Below the pieces are notes generated by a model, which did no database searches, was not told the origin of the DNA, and was given only the letters and a program-made list of their open reading frames with translations. A DNA stretch of 64,000 nt from the NCBI GenBank assembly GCA_963922205.1, contig CAWUHX010000008.1, forward strand, positions 1,831,282-1,895,281. The letters run 5' to 3'. Shown in pieces: positions 34,741 to 47,918 of this stretch (positions within the stretch are counted from its first letter, which is position 1; every line of letters begins with the position of its first letter). The translations under genes were made by a program, and so were the position numbers. The DNA is from Romanomermis culicivorax. Lineage: Eukaryota; Nematoda; Enoplea; Mermithida; Mermithidae.

Positions 34741-35945
34741 TGCCATATTGATAGAAAAATACAGCCATGTCACTGTGAGTAACATGCTGTGACCCCATTG
34801 GGTGACTCGCAGCTTTTTACTTGAGGAACCTAACCTGGCTAGGCTATAGGAGAGCCTATAGGGTACTTTGGTGCTGTCCTGGGGTGCTGCTGTAGAGTAA
34901 TGGACAATGCCGCGGGGTTAGGGGTGGCAATCTCTGGTCCCATTCAGTATGAAAGATGGACAAGGTCATTCGAGAAATGACCTAATTTGGGGGACCCAAT
35001 TGTAAACCTTTTTAGCCCTGACCTGAGAGGAATAAGAGCCCTTCAGATCGAGGCACTCAAGGGAAAACTGACTTAAGACAAGGGTTGCCCCCCCCCAAAA
35101 TAATCCCCTGAGAAGACTTACCTAGTCCTGCTTCTCAAAATACAATTTGACTAAGGGCGACTGGTCCCTAATTTCAGATTTCTGTCGACGAATGGGAGGG
35201 TTGATCCACTCCATTCCTCAACAAGCCAACCTTGGAGGTTGGGGCGACTCTCTTCTTGTTTTACATGTGGCTATGGATAGGGACCTAGCACAAGGTAGGT
35301 GACAGGGGCTTTAACGCAAATTTGGGCAAGCAACGCAAGGGAGAATCAAATATTCAAATTCATTAAAATAAGGTAAAGTGGGGGATGCAAGCTAAAGACT
35401 AAACCAGATGATGAGGGCGAAACGCAAGAATTAGTGAAAAACTAACAAAACAGGCTCTTTTAAATACCTCTTGGGCCTGCAGTAGGGCCAGGTGGAGCTT
35501 ACAACGCCCAAGCTAACTTCTGCAGAGGAAAATGGTGCAGAAGATGCCTATGGTGACATAGACATCTTCCAGTTCAAATACATTTAGCACTGGGAATGAG
35601 TTTCATGCCCATTCTAAACATATTAACTTGTTTAATGAAAACTTCTTGATTAGCCATTTTGTGTTACAAAAATGTTGCTAGTTTTACTGATAAGAGGTGC
35701 ACATAATGCACCAATTATGGCCATGAGCTCATAGAGCTTGTTTGGCAGAAGTTTCGATTAAATAGTCACACTGCAGCCTACATGTGAAAGGAAATTAACA
35801 AAATACAACAGAAACGAAACACAAAAATGCATGTGAAACATAATGAATGAAATGAAATAAAAGTAAGTAACTGCAAAATACAAAGTGGTGAAAAACATAA
35901 AATATCAGCATGATGGAAATCACATGACATTTGCAAAAATCGGTA
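34741..35945. other. Unassigned segment of different base composition
   Basis: About 1.2 kb, visibly richer in G+C than its surroundings. It is absent at the matching point of copy A (near 28140), so it is probably an insertion. No long frame or recognised motif; possibly a decayed mobile element. Confidence 0.35.
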
Positions 35946-37510
<1,565 letters not shown>

Positions 37511-37557
37511 TTCAACAGAGAGGATCCCCTAATCAAATGGAGGTATCATAGTATCTA

Positions 37558-38497
<940 letters not shown>

Positions 38498-38499
38498 TA

Positions 38500-39186
38500 A
38501 CTAAAGTGTTTTGAATCATTTTTTCAGAGCGTATTGCAATCAGACATATGTCTGAAAAGTAAGACAGGCAGAGCTTTTTCAGCTCGGGAAAATACAAATC
38601 TTCCAATTAAAGCTTTAATTAATTAAAGATAATTTAGAACACAGTTCCGTTTAGACTGTAAATCCTCCTTTCATTTTTCGAAAAAAGGATATTTTTGTGT
38701 CAGAATAAGGTCAACTTTTACTATCTCAATGTATTAATGAAACCTACTGATCCTAATTGAAGAACAGAGTTAGGAAAATCCGATTTTGCAACATAGTTAT
38801 AATTTTGTTTCGATTTAGAATCTTTAATCTCACTCCTGAATAATCAAGTTGAAAAATTCCATAAAATTTTCCGGAACATTTTTTTACTTATAATATGCTG
38901 AAATGGAATGTCAAAAATATGTTTATGTGTAATGTTAAGCCCTTTGGTATTCCAAATGACAATTTAAGATACCATAATATATTAGTATAACTTTAGTATC
39001 CTAAATACGAAAGGAACTAAAGGTTAATAATCAACCTTCACAGAACTTTATCATAACCCTGAGGTAACTCAAGTCTATTGGAAAAAGAAGCACTATCGTT
39101 TTGTGATGCCTTGGAATGTTTTGGCTTTGATTTGACTATTAATATTGATGTTACTATTGGTACTATACATTATTTTCATCAACTCT
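38500..39186. other. Hint unit 3, 3' flank
   Basis: Spacer homologous to 28750-29441. No gene. Confidence 0.45.
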
Positions 39187-39822
39187 TTATTCCGAACAAT
39201 GTGCAAAAAAATTCGACAAATCGAGAAAATTTAGCAAGGAAAACGCAATACCTGAAGATTTTACAGATGGTACGACTGCTCCGAGGAAATATGCCATAAT
39301 ACCAGCATATTGAAACATAAATTCTTGAAGATAAACATTTTCTACATGCGTGAAAGATGACACGAGTATATCATTGACAAATAGGTTACGGGATTCTGTA
39401 AGAGGTGCGTAGGCACCTAACATTTGCTTCAGTTGAATTTTGATCACTTCTCTCTTCCTTAACGAGTCGCCATATCTCACGTAAAGGTGGTCCCCAACAC
39501 GGATGTTTGCAGCCCTCGTCAAATTCATCACGTCATTGTAACCACTTTTATAAATCAAGTGATCAGGCGTGATGTGCAAGTTATGCGAATCTTCTAATTC
39601 AATCAACAGAAAACTGGTTCTAATCTTTGGATCGAAATGAATCCAGCTTTTCATTTTCGAAAAAAGCTGCGTCTGACTTTTATTATAATTTGCCAATGAA
39701 ATGGATAGGATCGATTGCTCTTCTACTGTTTTCGACATATCGCTAAATTTTCGGGATCCGTGGTTTAGCAAAATGATTTTGTCTGCACCAGTGAAACATC
39801 CAGTAGGCGTTTGTGATAACGT
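39187..39822 (-). CDS. Hedgehog-type Hint/Hog domain exon, unit 3
   Basis: About 211 codons on the minus strand, phase-0 acceptor TTTATTTTTGAG, stop overlapping AATAAA. It keeps GCFTGADKI (nucleophile Cys), ITPDHLIYK (TxxH) and GAYAPLTESRNLFVND. It differs from unit 1 at about a dozen residues and lacks unit 1's Thr-to-Met change, so it is the better candidate for an active domain. It would act by autocleavage in the secretory pathway if fused to an upstream secreted part, which is not visible here. Confidence 0.78.
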   Translation of the reverse strand, partial: TLSQTPTGCFTGADKIILLNHGSRKFSDMSKTVEEQSILSISLANYNKSQTQLFSKMKSWIHFDPKIRTSFLLIELEDSHNLHITPDHLIYKSGYNDVMNLTRAANIRVGDHLYVRYGDSLRKREVIKIQLKQMLGAYAPLTESRNLFVNDILVSSFTHVENVYLQEFMFQYAGIMAYFLGAVVPSVKSSGIAFSLLNFLDLSNFFAHCSE

Positions 39823-40614
39823 CTCAAAAATAAACATTTGACCTTGATAGCAAAGTAAAAAGAAATCCTCATTCCTAGCTAAGGTTCAGAATATTGCATT
39901 GGCTCTAATATAGACTACTTTCAATTCAATTTGTGAGCCCTACAAAAATTATAATGAATGAAAGTTTTGCTAGGAAATACTGCTTCTACTGTAACTGTTA
40001 AATGTTATCATTGCTTAACTACATTTGAGAATGGTCTAGGACTTCTAATGACTTTGAAATCTGCAGTGGTCAGCATACATGCATGTGGGGGGGGGGGCTA
40101 GGGGAATTGGCCCCCAGCGGATTCTTGCTGACCCCTGCCGCATTTGTATGCTGTGTATGTATGGTCATGAGTATCTGGGTGTTAAAGGAAGTCATTATTG
40201 GGAATTTCCTCTGAGATGACAGCATATGTGTACAAGAGTTGAAATCTGCATATCAATAGAAAGGTGCCGTCTTCATTTTTCCAGTATGTGTTAGTACAAT
40301 TTCAACTTCTATAAAGCATAGATGTAGGACGTTCACGTAAATAATCTTTGCCTCATACATACACGGCATGAGTATTGTGGAGAACATCAAAATGATATTT
40401 TGAACAATTCAGTGCTATCCGACGTTCAACAAATTAAAATATCTCCTTGACAGAAATCTCACATGATTGATAGGGATATGACAGTATATCTCAGGCACAG
40501 GGAGGTTGGTAGGTGAACACTATTTTCCGCGGAGCCAAACCATGGCTGGAGGATATTTTCTATTCTTACTGGTTTTTTTCAGAACATTAAGAGACCTACA
40601 ATCGAGGGGGTATT
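39823..40614. other. Hint unit 3, 5' flank
   Basis: Nearly identical to 18472-19254, including the G-run hairpin (40078-40160). No gene. Confidence 0.45.
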
Positions 40615-41790
40615 CTTGTTTCAGCAACTGCAAAGTGAGCGACTTCCATGTGAGCAGTTTTTAGTTGAGCGAATTCTAAAGTGAGCAAATTCCCAAACGT
40701 GCAATTCTCATGGGAGCGACTTCCAATTGAGCCAATTCCCAAATGAGTTAATTTCCTTGAGAGGTATTCTCATGTGAGTGATTCCCAATTGAGCGAATTC
40801 CAAATGAGCTATCCAGAATGTAATGGCACTTTTTTCATATTTCCCTTCCTTATCATATATTTTTCTTGGTATGTCATCCTTTTTTCCTTCGTTTCGTGAA
40901 TGTATTGCTGTTTTCATTTCTGTATGTTTTCACATTTTCATCTTTTGTCTGTGCTTTCTTTCAGTTTTTTTCTTCTTGTCATCTAGAATTTTCTTTTTCT
41001 GCTCATGATACAATAGATTACAAGTTGTCATTTTAAATAACCTTATTCTTTCGTATAATTTTTGTAAGGTTCAGCATGCTTGGGTTTGTCATCCTTTTAA
41101 GTGTGAAAATCTTCATGAAAAATATAAACAAAAGAATGCAGGAAGAAACAAAACATCAAGAGGAAACAATCGTCGACAAAAATGAAGACATTGAGAATAA
41201 GTAAAAATAGGTGGATAAGCATTAGGAAAAGAAGAAAACTTGAATAAAGTAATAAGAAAAAGAGAACAAGATAGAGAAAGCAGCAAGGAAGAAAAAATAA
41301 TGTGAAAAAGGACAGAAAGAAAAAAGGATCAGGAGAATAGAAAAACAGAAAGACAGAAAAGTAAAATCGAATACTAAGCTGAAAAATAGGAAAGAACGAA
41401 GGAGAAATCACAGAGAATAAAATTGAATACGGAATAGAACGTGCCGAGTTGTATAAGAACTATGTGGTAGACAATGCTTATTAAAAATGACAATTTGTAA
41501 TGCGTTGTTTCATAAGCCAAAAAAAAAGGTAGATGAAAATAAAAAAGAAAATGGAAGAAAGGAGAGACAAAAGTTAAAAATGTAAAAACATATATAAGCA
41601 AAAACACAAGCAACACACTGAACGAAAGGAAAAAAAGAAATACAATATAAGGAAAAAGAAAAGGTGAAAAAGAAAAATCTGAAGAAAATTGCATTCTCAA
41701 TGTCTCGTTTGGAATCGCCCAGTTGTGAATCGCTCACTTGGGAATCGCTTTCTATTTGAATAGACCCAATCTAGAAATGCCATCCACAAT
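40615..41790. mobile_element. Foldback element, GAGCGA-motif family, unit 3
   Basis: Complete relative of the unit 1 element: GAGCGA-type motifs at 40630-40815, the inverted set at 41700-41775, and purine/pyrimidine inverted arms between. Frames inside are low-complexity shadows. Confidence 0.62.
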
Positions 41791-41796
41791 TAAATT

Positions 41797-42370
41797 CACA
41801 TCTAAAAGCTGGAGAGGCGACATCATCAGGAAAGTACAGTAATACAAGGAGCTAACCTGCAATGGAAACCATATCAAAAAATATACTGTAGTGATAAATA
41901 CATTCATTGCGTCCAGAACACGTGTATTATTATCGAGGTTGGAATATTCACATGAAAGTAAATCCAGCTGGCTGAAAGGATGAACAGGCTAGAAACTTCC
42001 CAAATTTGTTCACTAAGATCACAAAGCCAGGTTATGATTTAGTCCAGCAAAAAATTGGCGAATGAAATGTTTACTACGTTCTAGTTTGGTTATTATTGTG
42101 AAGCATTTCACAAAAAACAGGATATTAACTTGCCATGCGTTTCACTATCTCACGAGAAGAAGTTATTTTATTTACTTGGAATATTGCCCAAAAATTAGAG
42201 TTTGAAAAAATCTGTCAGAATTACGTCACAATTCATCAATTGGTACGATGATAAATCTCTTTTATTATTCGATTAATTAAAGACGGTGGTAGACAGAGCC
42301 GTTTTTCCAATGAGATCCTGAAGTTGGTGAGCATACGTTTTTTTTTCCGGATGGAACACGGCAGTTTTAT
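41797..42370 (+). pseudogene. Decayed unknown coding region, unit 3
   Basis: Paralog of 31916-32503. Recognisable stretches (TKITKPGYDLVQQKIGE, REEVILFTWNIAQKLEF) are separated by more stops and shifts than in unit 2. Confidence 0.4.
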
Positions 42371-42565
42371 TTTCCAACTGTCGTTGCGCATTTCACACTA
42401 TCTGACGAATGACGTCTTAACACATCAGAAAATACTATTGTTCGAGAGTTTAAAAATACAGAAATACCAGAGTTGAGTTCCGTCGAGGGTCGGTTTTAAA
42501 ATTTAGTTCTTTTTTAACATGCAAACCGAAAGCTGGACACGAAGTATGGCAAGAGACAGTTTTCT

Positions 42566-43170
42566 TAAGCTCAATCCAGAAGTGAAAAAATCTTACGATT
42601 TTTGTCGCCGACAATAGGCGACATTCCACGACTGTCGCCGATTCCATCTAAAGAATCGGGGAACACTGTTCTATTTTTGAGGAGTGTTGCGGATTTTTTT
42701 CAGGCTGCTCATAGTAATAAAGATTTGCTCGAGGCGTCACAAGGATATTTTTAGCTTTGCTTGATATAAAACCTAAAAAACATCGGACGTGCTTGCTCAT
42801 ACAATCCACGTGTGTTGGAACAAAATTTTGTTTTTGGTTATTTTCAAGTACAACCTTATTTTGTTTTTTTGTGAGGGAACTGTCTACACTCGTTTCCCCC
42901 AAAATGTTGGGTTTTTGCTTGAACATCCATTTTCATCCAAAGTCTCATTTCCCCGAAACCCCTATTTCCCGAATGATTAATCAAATTCCCTTCTGTCCGA
43001 ACAATGCATTAGTCTCTATCACCAGAACCCTGAAAACTGGATAAAACAACACGCACTATTCCTCAAATGATTACTAAAATTTTATAAATGGAATGCTGTC
43101 GCTAGTTATCGCCGACTGTTCCAGATTGTTTCGGACTGTCGCCAATTTCTAGGATTCAATCCTATAGTCT
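42566..43170. mobile_element. GTCGCC-motif element, unit 3
   Basis: Similar to 32731-33445, with GTCGCC arrays near 42603-42650 and 43093-43150. A further GTCGCC array at 44190-44275 follows the solo LTR and may be another end of this or a related element. Confidence 0.5.
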
Positions 43171-43425
43171 GTTTTTCTTGAAATGCCTCTAAATAAGGAA
43201 AGTGGAAAGCAAGTAGTATTTCACATTTTCATGATCTGCTGATGAACAATATATCACATAGGACTGGAAATTTCTGAGCTTATTGACCTTACCTTCAATA
43301 ATTTTTCGAGTAAAAAATTTTACAGTAAGAGCTCTATGCAAACGATTTTGAGGACAGAACTGATTTTTTTCACTTTTCTATTGGGAAGCATTTTATAAAA
43401 GACGTACTATAGAATTTGTGCGATT
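43171..43425. other. No gene seen
   Basis: Short AT-rich stretch before the solo LTR. Confidence 0.3.
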
Positions 43426-44187
43426 TGTCAGAGGGTCAGTTCCTCTGACTTTTGGTCCTCTAACTATTATACTTTTATGTTCTAGAGCTCTTTGTTGTTA
43501 GAGTAGCCCCAATTATTACTAAGTAAACAAACCGGCAAAACGGTTTATGTCACAACATTTTTGGTCCAAAAAACAAACAAATGGATAGCGCGGAAGTTTT
43601 GCATACAACATGCAATATTGATGTTGGGCACGCCGTCCTGCAGTTTTTTATTGTTGTTAATTTATCGTCTCGTGTTCGATGGTCTAGGAGAAAAACGTGT
43701 ACACGTACGCCGCCCTTATCGATTTTTTGTGCCTTACAAGCATGTTGTTTGTGGGAGCCAAACACCGCTGAGAGAAAGTTGGCGACGTTTTCCATCAAGG
43801 AGATGGTGAGTGTGTTTTGGAGACGGGTAATCCTGTCTCAATTTCAGTTGAGGATGTTTAGAGTCCGTCCCAGAGAGGGCAAGGCGGCTTGGGGCTTGTG
43901 TTTCAGTATCGGGGAATCCCTGTGGCTCTTTGCACAGCGCCTGGCGAAGGAATTATTGTCTTAGTGGCGAGGTTTGGCGTTTGCATTCTGTATTTTGCAT
44001 TGGCACTTAACATTTGTTCTTGTTTCATTTTTGTTCTGCTACTAATAAACCCTTTCATACATCTCACTTCAGCTAGGTACCGTAGGTTCATAGTTAGTGT
44101 GGGGTTAGCATCAGGGGTCGCACCTCATTGGATCTCCCAAGAACTGCATCCAGGTAGCCGAGGGTATACATCCACATCATTACAACA
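43426..44187 (+). mobile_element. Solo LTR, family alpha (plus strand)
   Basis: Begins TGTCAGAGGG, ends TTACAACA, and is flanked by GATT on both sides (43422-43425, 44188-44191). AATAAA at 44044-44049 would be its polyadenylation signal. The four reading frames between 43550 and 44248 are shadows inside the LTR. Confidence 0.75.
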
Positions 44188-44583
44188 GATTGCCGATTCA
44201 TTCCTTAGAATGGCTGACTGTCGCCAATTGTCGCCAATCAAATCCTAGGAATCGGCGGCAATGGACGATTTCGCTTCCGAATGGGGCTCTATGATTCAGT
44301 TATACATCATATTTTTATCACATCCAGCATAATCATGAGATAACTACCTTACCAGCTCAGTTCTAATGTGTATAGATGTTCGTTCACACAAACATTAACG
44401 TATTCTATTGAAAAAAACATTAATTCATTTTGAAAACTGTAAGCAAAGTTAAAACTGATCCGAATGCTTAAAACTCCGTTTCAGATGTTTCATATTGTGC
44501 ACTTTGAGTACCAACGAGAAAAAAGAACTACTTTTATAGCAATTCTCAACATTTTTACATTAAATTTCTCCGCTTTACTGTAG

Positions 44584-44799
44584 AAACGTAAAATTCTTGA
44601 AACATTTAAATTGTGGAGCACAGTCAGCCAAGGTTCTTCCCAGATTAAGGTACCCCAAACTTTTTATGATCATGTATGGTTACCGCAGAAACATGAAATT
44701 CACAAATATTTCTATGAAGAAAAGCAGAACTGTCTTAATGAAAGCTTTTATTTTGGACCCTCCACGATTTACAGGGCATGTATAGCAGTTGTTGTGTAA
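44584..44799 (+). CDS. Candidate coding exon, unknown
   Basis: A 71-codon frame begins directly after a good acceptor (TTTCTCCGCTTTACTGTAG) and ends in TAA. Its composition is protein-like (KILETFKLWSTVSQGSSQ, then HEIHKYFYEEKQNCLNESF). No family is recognised and no partner exon is phased to it. It lies 0.3 kb before the WD-like exon on the same strand, but the two do not join in frame directly. Confidence 0.3.
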   Translation, partial: KRKILETFKLWSTVSQGSSQIKVPQTFYDHVWLPQKHEIHKYFYEEKQNCLNESFYFGPSTIYRACIAVVV

Positions 44800-44872
44800 T
44801 CTTCTGGCACATATACGTTTTATTGCAATGCAATGCAACTTCGCAGTTGGGTAAATCTTGGGTAAAAATCCG

Positions 44873-45152
44873 AGTTCACATTTCATCGAAGTTGAGGAAA
44901 AAGAATGAGAATTCGATTTGATTGACATTTTTTGCAACTCATTCTTTATTTTCTGTATCTTGTTCATGATTTTTCTTTTTCAGGGAGCTATCAATTTATG
45001 GAAGCTGCCTGCAGTTCACATTTCATCGAAGTTGAGGAAAAAGAATGAGAATTCGATTTGATTGACATTTTTTGCAACTCATTCTTTATTTTCTATATCT
45101 TGTTCATGATTTTTCTTTTTCAGGGAGCTATCAATTTATGGAAGCTGCCTGC
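44873..45152. repeat. Recent 140-bp tandem duplication
   Basis: Two adjacent copies of 140 bases (44873-45012, 45013-45152), differing by about one base. The unit carries the acceptor and first 30 bases of the WD-like exon, so the duplication left a second, truncated exon start. Confidence 0.85.
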
Positions 45153-45216
45153 AGGTACATGCCTGATTAAAAGTAGAGAGGACCATTCTGAGGTGATTGC
45201 TCTGGTTTCAGATTCG
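45124..45216 (+). CDS. WD-repeat-like single exon
   Basis: 93 bases between a strong acceptor (TTTTTCTTTTTCAG) and a donor (GTGAGT), phase 0 on both sides. It encodes GAINLWKLPAGTCL and then DHSEVIALVSDS. The pattern Gly-x-Ile-x-Leu-Trp-x-Leu-x-x-Gly-x-Cys-Leu followed about ten residues later by His and a hydrophobic strand is that of a WD40 blade. No other blade was recognised nearby. It may be one exon of a larger gene with long introns, or a duplicated exon fragment. Confidence 0.4.
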
Positions 45217-46179
45217 GTGAGTGTGCATGTGAGTTTTCCGCTTAGTCCTTTTCGGGTAACCACTGGTTGGTGGAAAGCCCATGCAGGGACAATTCCTGGC
45301 TATGTCTCCTGCCGATTCTTAGGCCTCTTCAAACTCATGGACTAGGGCAGGTAACAGCCCGGAGGTGTTAACTCTTCATTTGTTTCAAATATAGCAATCA
45401 GAGTTTATATTCACTTTGCCAAAAAAGTTCCCTGATTATCATAGGTATTTGACGAAAACTCCCCAGTTATGAATGTGATACTTATATTAGCGAATTTAAA
45501 GTCAATTTTATACGTCTTCGTAATAGCTACTAGAATTTATCCGATCCATTTGAAGCGCACGTAATTTTGCCATATTTTAATTTAATTTATGTTATAACGT
45601 TCCCTTAGAAACCACACAAATCACAACAGGACCGTAAATAACAAACAAGGTAACAAGGAGAACTGGTTGACAATCTTTAAAAAATGTGTTCAACCAGGGT
45701 CACAAAAATATCATGCATGATCCATAAATGATTTGTGGACCTTAATAACTTCCAACTATCATACTATACTTTAAAGGCCAGATAGGGTCGTTAGGCCTTC
45801 AATAATAACCTATTTCTCGTACATTTGACATGTTCCATAAAATCCCTTGACTTTTTCAGGTTTCCCAGATGCCAAAAAAAGTACCCTGACTTTCCCAGGT
45901 TTCCTAAGTTGTGTATGAAGCCTGAATGTGTGGCGTGCCTGTCTTACAAAACTGACCAAGCTCTTTATCTTTTCCACAGGGTAGAAGAATTACGATTTTT
46001 TTCAATGTCTTGACATTCATAGAATTTTCACTCCAAGGATCAGGTTGCATAGCAAAGTGGAGATGCCTTTTGTTTCAAAGGAAAAGATAGCGGTCGTCTT
46101 CTTCAAAAGAATCCTGCATTCTCAAGCGTAAACAATTGTAGAAACAACTTATATATTCATTCGGATAAAAAGCCACCAC
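45217..46179. other. No gene seen
   Basis: AT-rich. It includes a short repeat of CCTGACTTTTTCAGGTTTCC-like sequence (45840-45905). The frame at 45825-46013 is not credible as a gene. Confidence 0.35.
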
Positions 46180-47410
46180 GAATAAACGGTGCCTTCTGAT
46201 AGACCCCTGTAATAAATGGTGCCCTGTTTATTGTTAATTTGATGAAGGTGTACTCCTTGCAAATTAGGACTGAACAAGTCATCCTTGCAATTTTCAGGTT
46301 ATTTTCAAACAATCATATTTATGCAAAAGAGACGATTTCAAATGACACTGTCTAATAAATGGCACGTCTTCGATCACTTAAAAATAATAAATGGTGCCCT
46401 CTGATAAACAGCGCGCCTAGAGTCATGCATATTCTGAAGCCATTGCGCCCGAATTATGTACTCGACACTGGCGCCATGAATTAACCAATCGCCGAGCAGG
46501 CACTTGCGCAGAGGCAGCCATATTTCTATGTGCAAGTATAAACGTTCCTCATCTCCAGTCATGAATTTTGGCCAGGAAATATAACTTGATATTTTCGGCT
46601 GGAGCACTGGCGCCAGCGTCTATGCATGCACTACTGATTGAGCTTAGGCTTAGGCTTAGGCTTAGGCTTAGGCTCAGGCTTAGGCTTAGGCATAGGCTCA
46701 GGCTTAGGCTTAGACTTAGGCTTAGGCTTGGGCTTAGGCTTAGGCTCAGGCTTAGGCTTAGGCTTAGGCTAAGGCTTAGGCTTAGGCTTAGGCTTAGGCT
46801 TAGGCTCAAGCTTAGACTTAGGCTTAGGCTTAGGCTCAGGCTTAGGTTTTTTCATTAAAATCTGTTGTATCGTAATTTTTTTATCAAAAATATGGCATTG
46901 GTTCTCCACTGCTTCTCTATTTTCAAGAGCACAAGCATGCGTAGGTTATAGAGGGGCGCACTCTTGGGCTCTCTGAGCTTCATTTGTGGTATTCTGTGCT
47001 TGGGCTGATCTCTTTTGGTGGGCGAAAGTATAATCTCTGCGTCATTAGGACCGGAAAATATCGCATGTTCCAGGGAAAATGACATGTGCAATGATGGTAG
47101 ATGTTTATTCACTGAAAAAATGGGAAAAAATTGATTCTCAAGGTTTGTTCTTGATGAATACGGCCACGAAGAAGAATACGATGAAAAAATGATCAATTTG
47201 TTTTCTAATTTGAACAATGTGTGAGTGTTTAACGACGAAACGTTACAGGTTGAAATTCTGCAGTAAAATTAAAAGTTAGACGGAATGGAATTATGACATG
47301 ATAAAGTGCAAATTTTTTATGAACAGCACCCTTGAATAAATTACACCCCCTTATGAACGGCGCAATGAATGGACCCACAAACAACAAACAGTGCACTGGT
47401 TATAATAATA
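46180..47410. mobile_element. Possible element with AATAAATGGTGCCCT repeats
   Basis: A motif like AATAAATGGTGCCCTCTGATAAAC recurs at 46180-46235 and 46350-46415, and a weaker form at 47330-47380. The inside includes the TTAGGC tract. The termini are not resolved and no transposase is seen. Confidence 0.25.
46641..46853 (+). repeat. (TTAGGC)n tract
   Basis: About 35 copies of TTAGGC with scattered changes (CTCAGG, ATAGGC). The long Ser-Leu and Arg-Leu frames on either strand are artefacts of this repeat. TTAGGC is the nematode telomere unit, so this could be an interstitial telomere tract or just a hexamer microsatellite. Confidence 0.9.
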
Positions 47411-47464
47411 CAATACGTAGTTTTTGAAGCAATTTGTGCCAGTTTTGTCAAAACGTCCAGTTGA

Positions 47465-47595
47465 TTTTCCAGAAATTTTCATAAATTTTTCCAGAAATTT
47501 TCATAAATTTTTCATAATTTTGTCTGTTTGTCATTTTCATAAATTTTTCATAATTTTGTCACGGCATTTCCAGAAATTTTCATAAATTTGTCTGC
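47465..47595. repeat. Short tandem repeat CCAGAAATTTTCATAAATTT
   Basis: Four to five imperfect copies of a unit of about 21 bp, with TTTTCATAAATTTTTCATAATTT variants. Confidence 0.7.
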
Positions 47596-47733
47596 TGTTT
47601 GCTTACTGCTCAAGTACGTTCCGGAGCTCAAACAGATTTCTGAATTTTCTATGATATGTGAATTAAACATCACAGCTTCTCACATTAATGCACCATCAGC
47701 AAATATTATGCAAAGAAATATTTGTTTTTTTGA

Positions 47734-47918
47734 ATGATGAAAATTCTGAAAGAACGCGTCATCGAATTATCGCATTTTTCTGATAAGGCAAGTGAAAAAA
47801 AATATTTCTCGACGTTTTACGTTTTAGTTTTACTTGGAATGCAAAAGATGGTGCTGCTGTTACTGATTTGCTCAATAATTGCAAACTTGAGCTTCATTGA
47901 AGGATTCTACTGGAGGAG
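47734..47918 (+). CDS. TSP1-protein gene exon 1 (signal peptide)
   Basis: Ends ...TGGAGGAG before the donor GTGAGT at 47919. The hydrophobic stretch VLLLLICSIIANL is a typical signal core. Two bases carry over to exon 2. Confidence 0.6.

Noticed and set aside
43550-44248. Overlapping frames of 80-127 codons, also seen at 10435-10907, 17038-17322 and 59442-59914
   Set aside because: They lie inside solo LTRs, differ in frame between copies and show no domain.
46549-46858. Long Ser-Leu and Arg-Leu reading frames
   Set aside because: They are translations of the (TTAGGC)n repeat on either strand, not genes.
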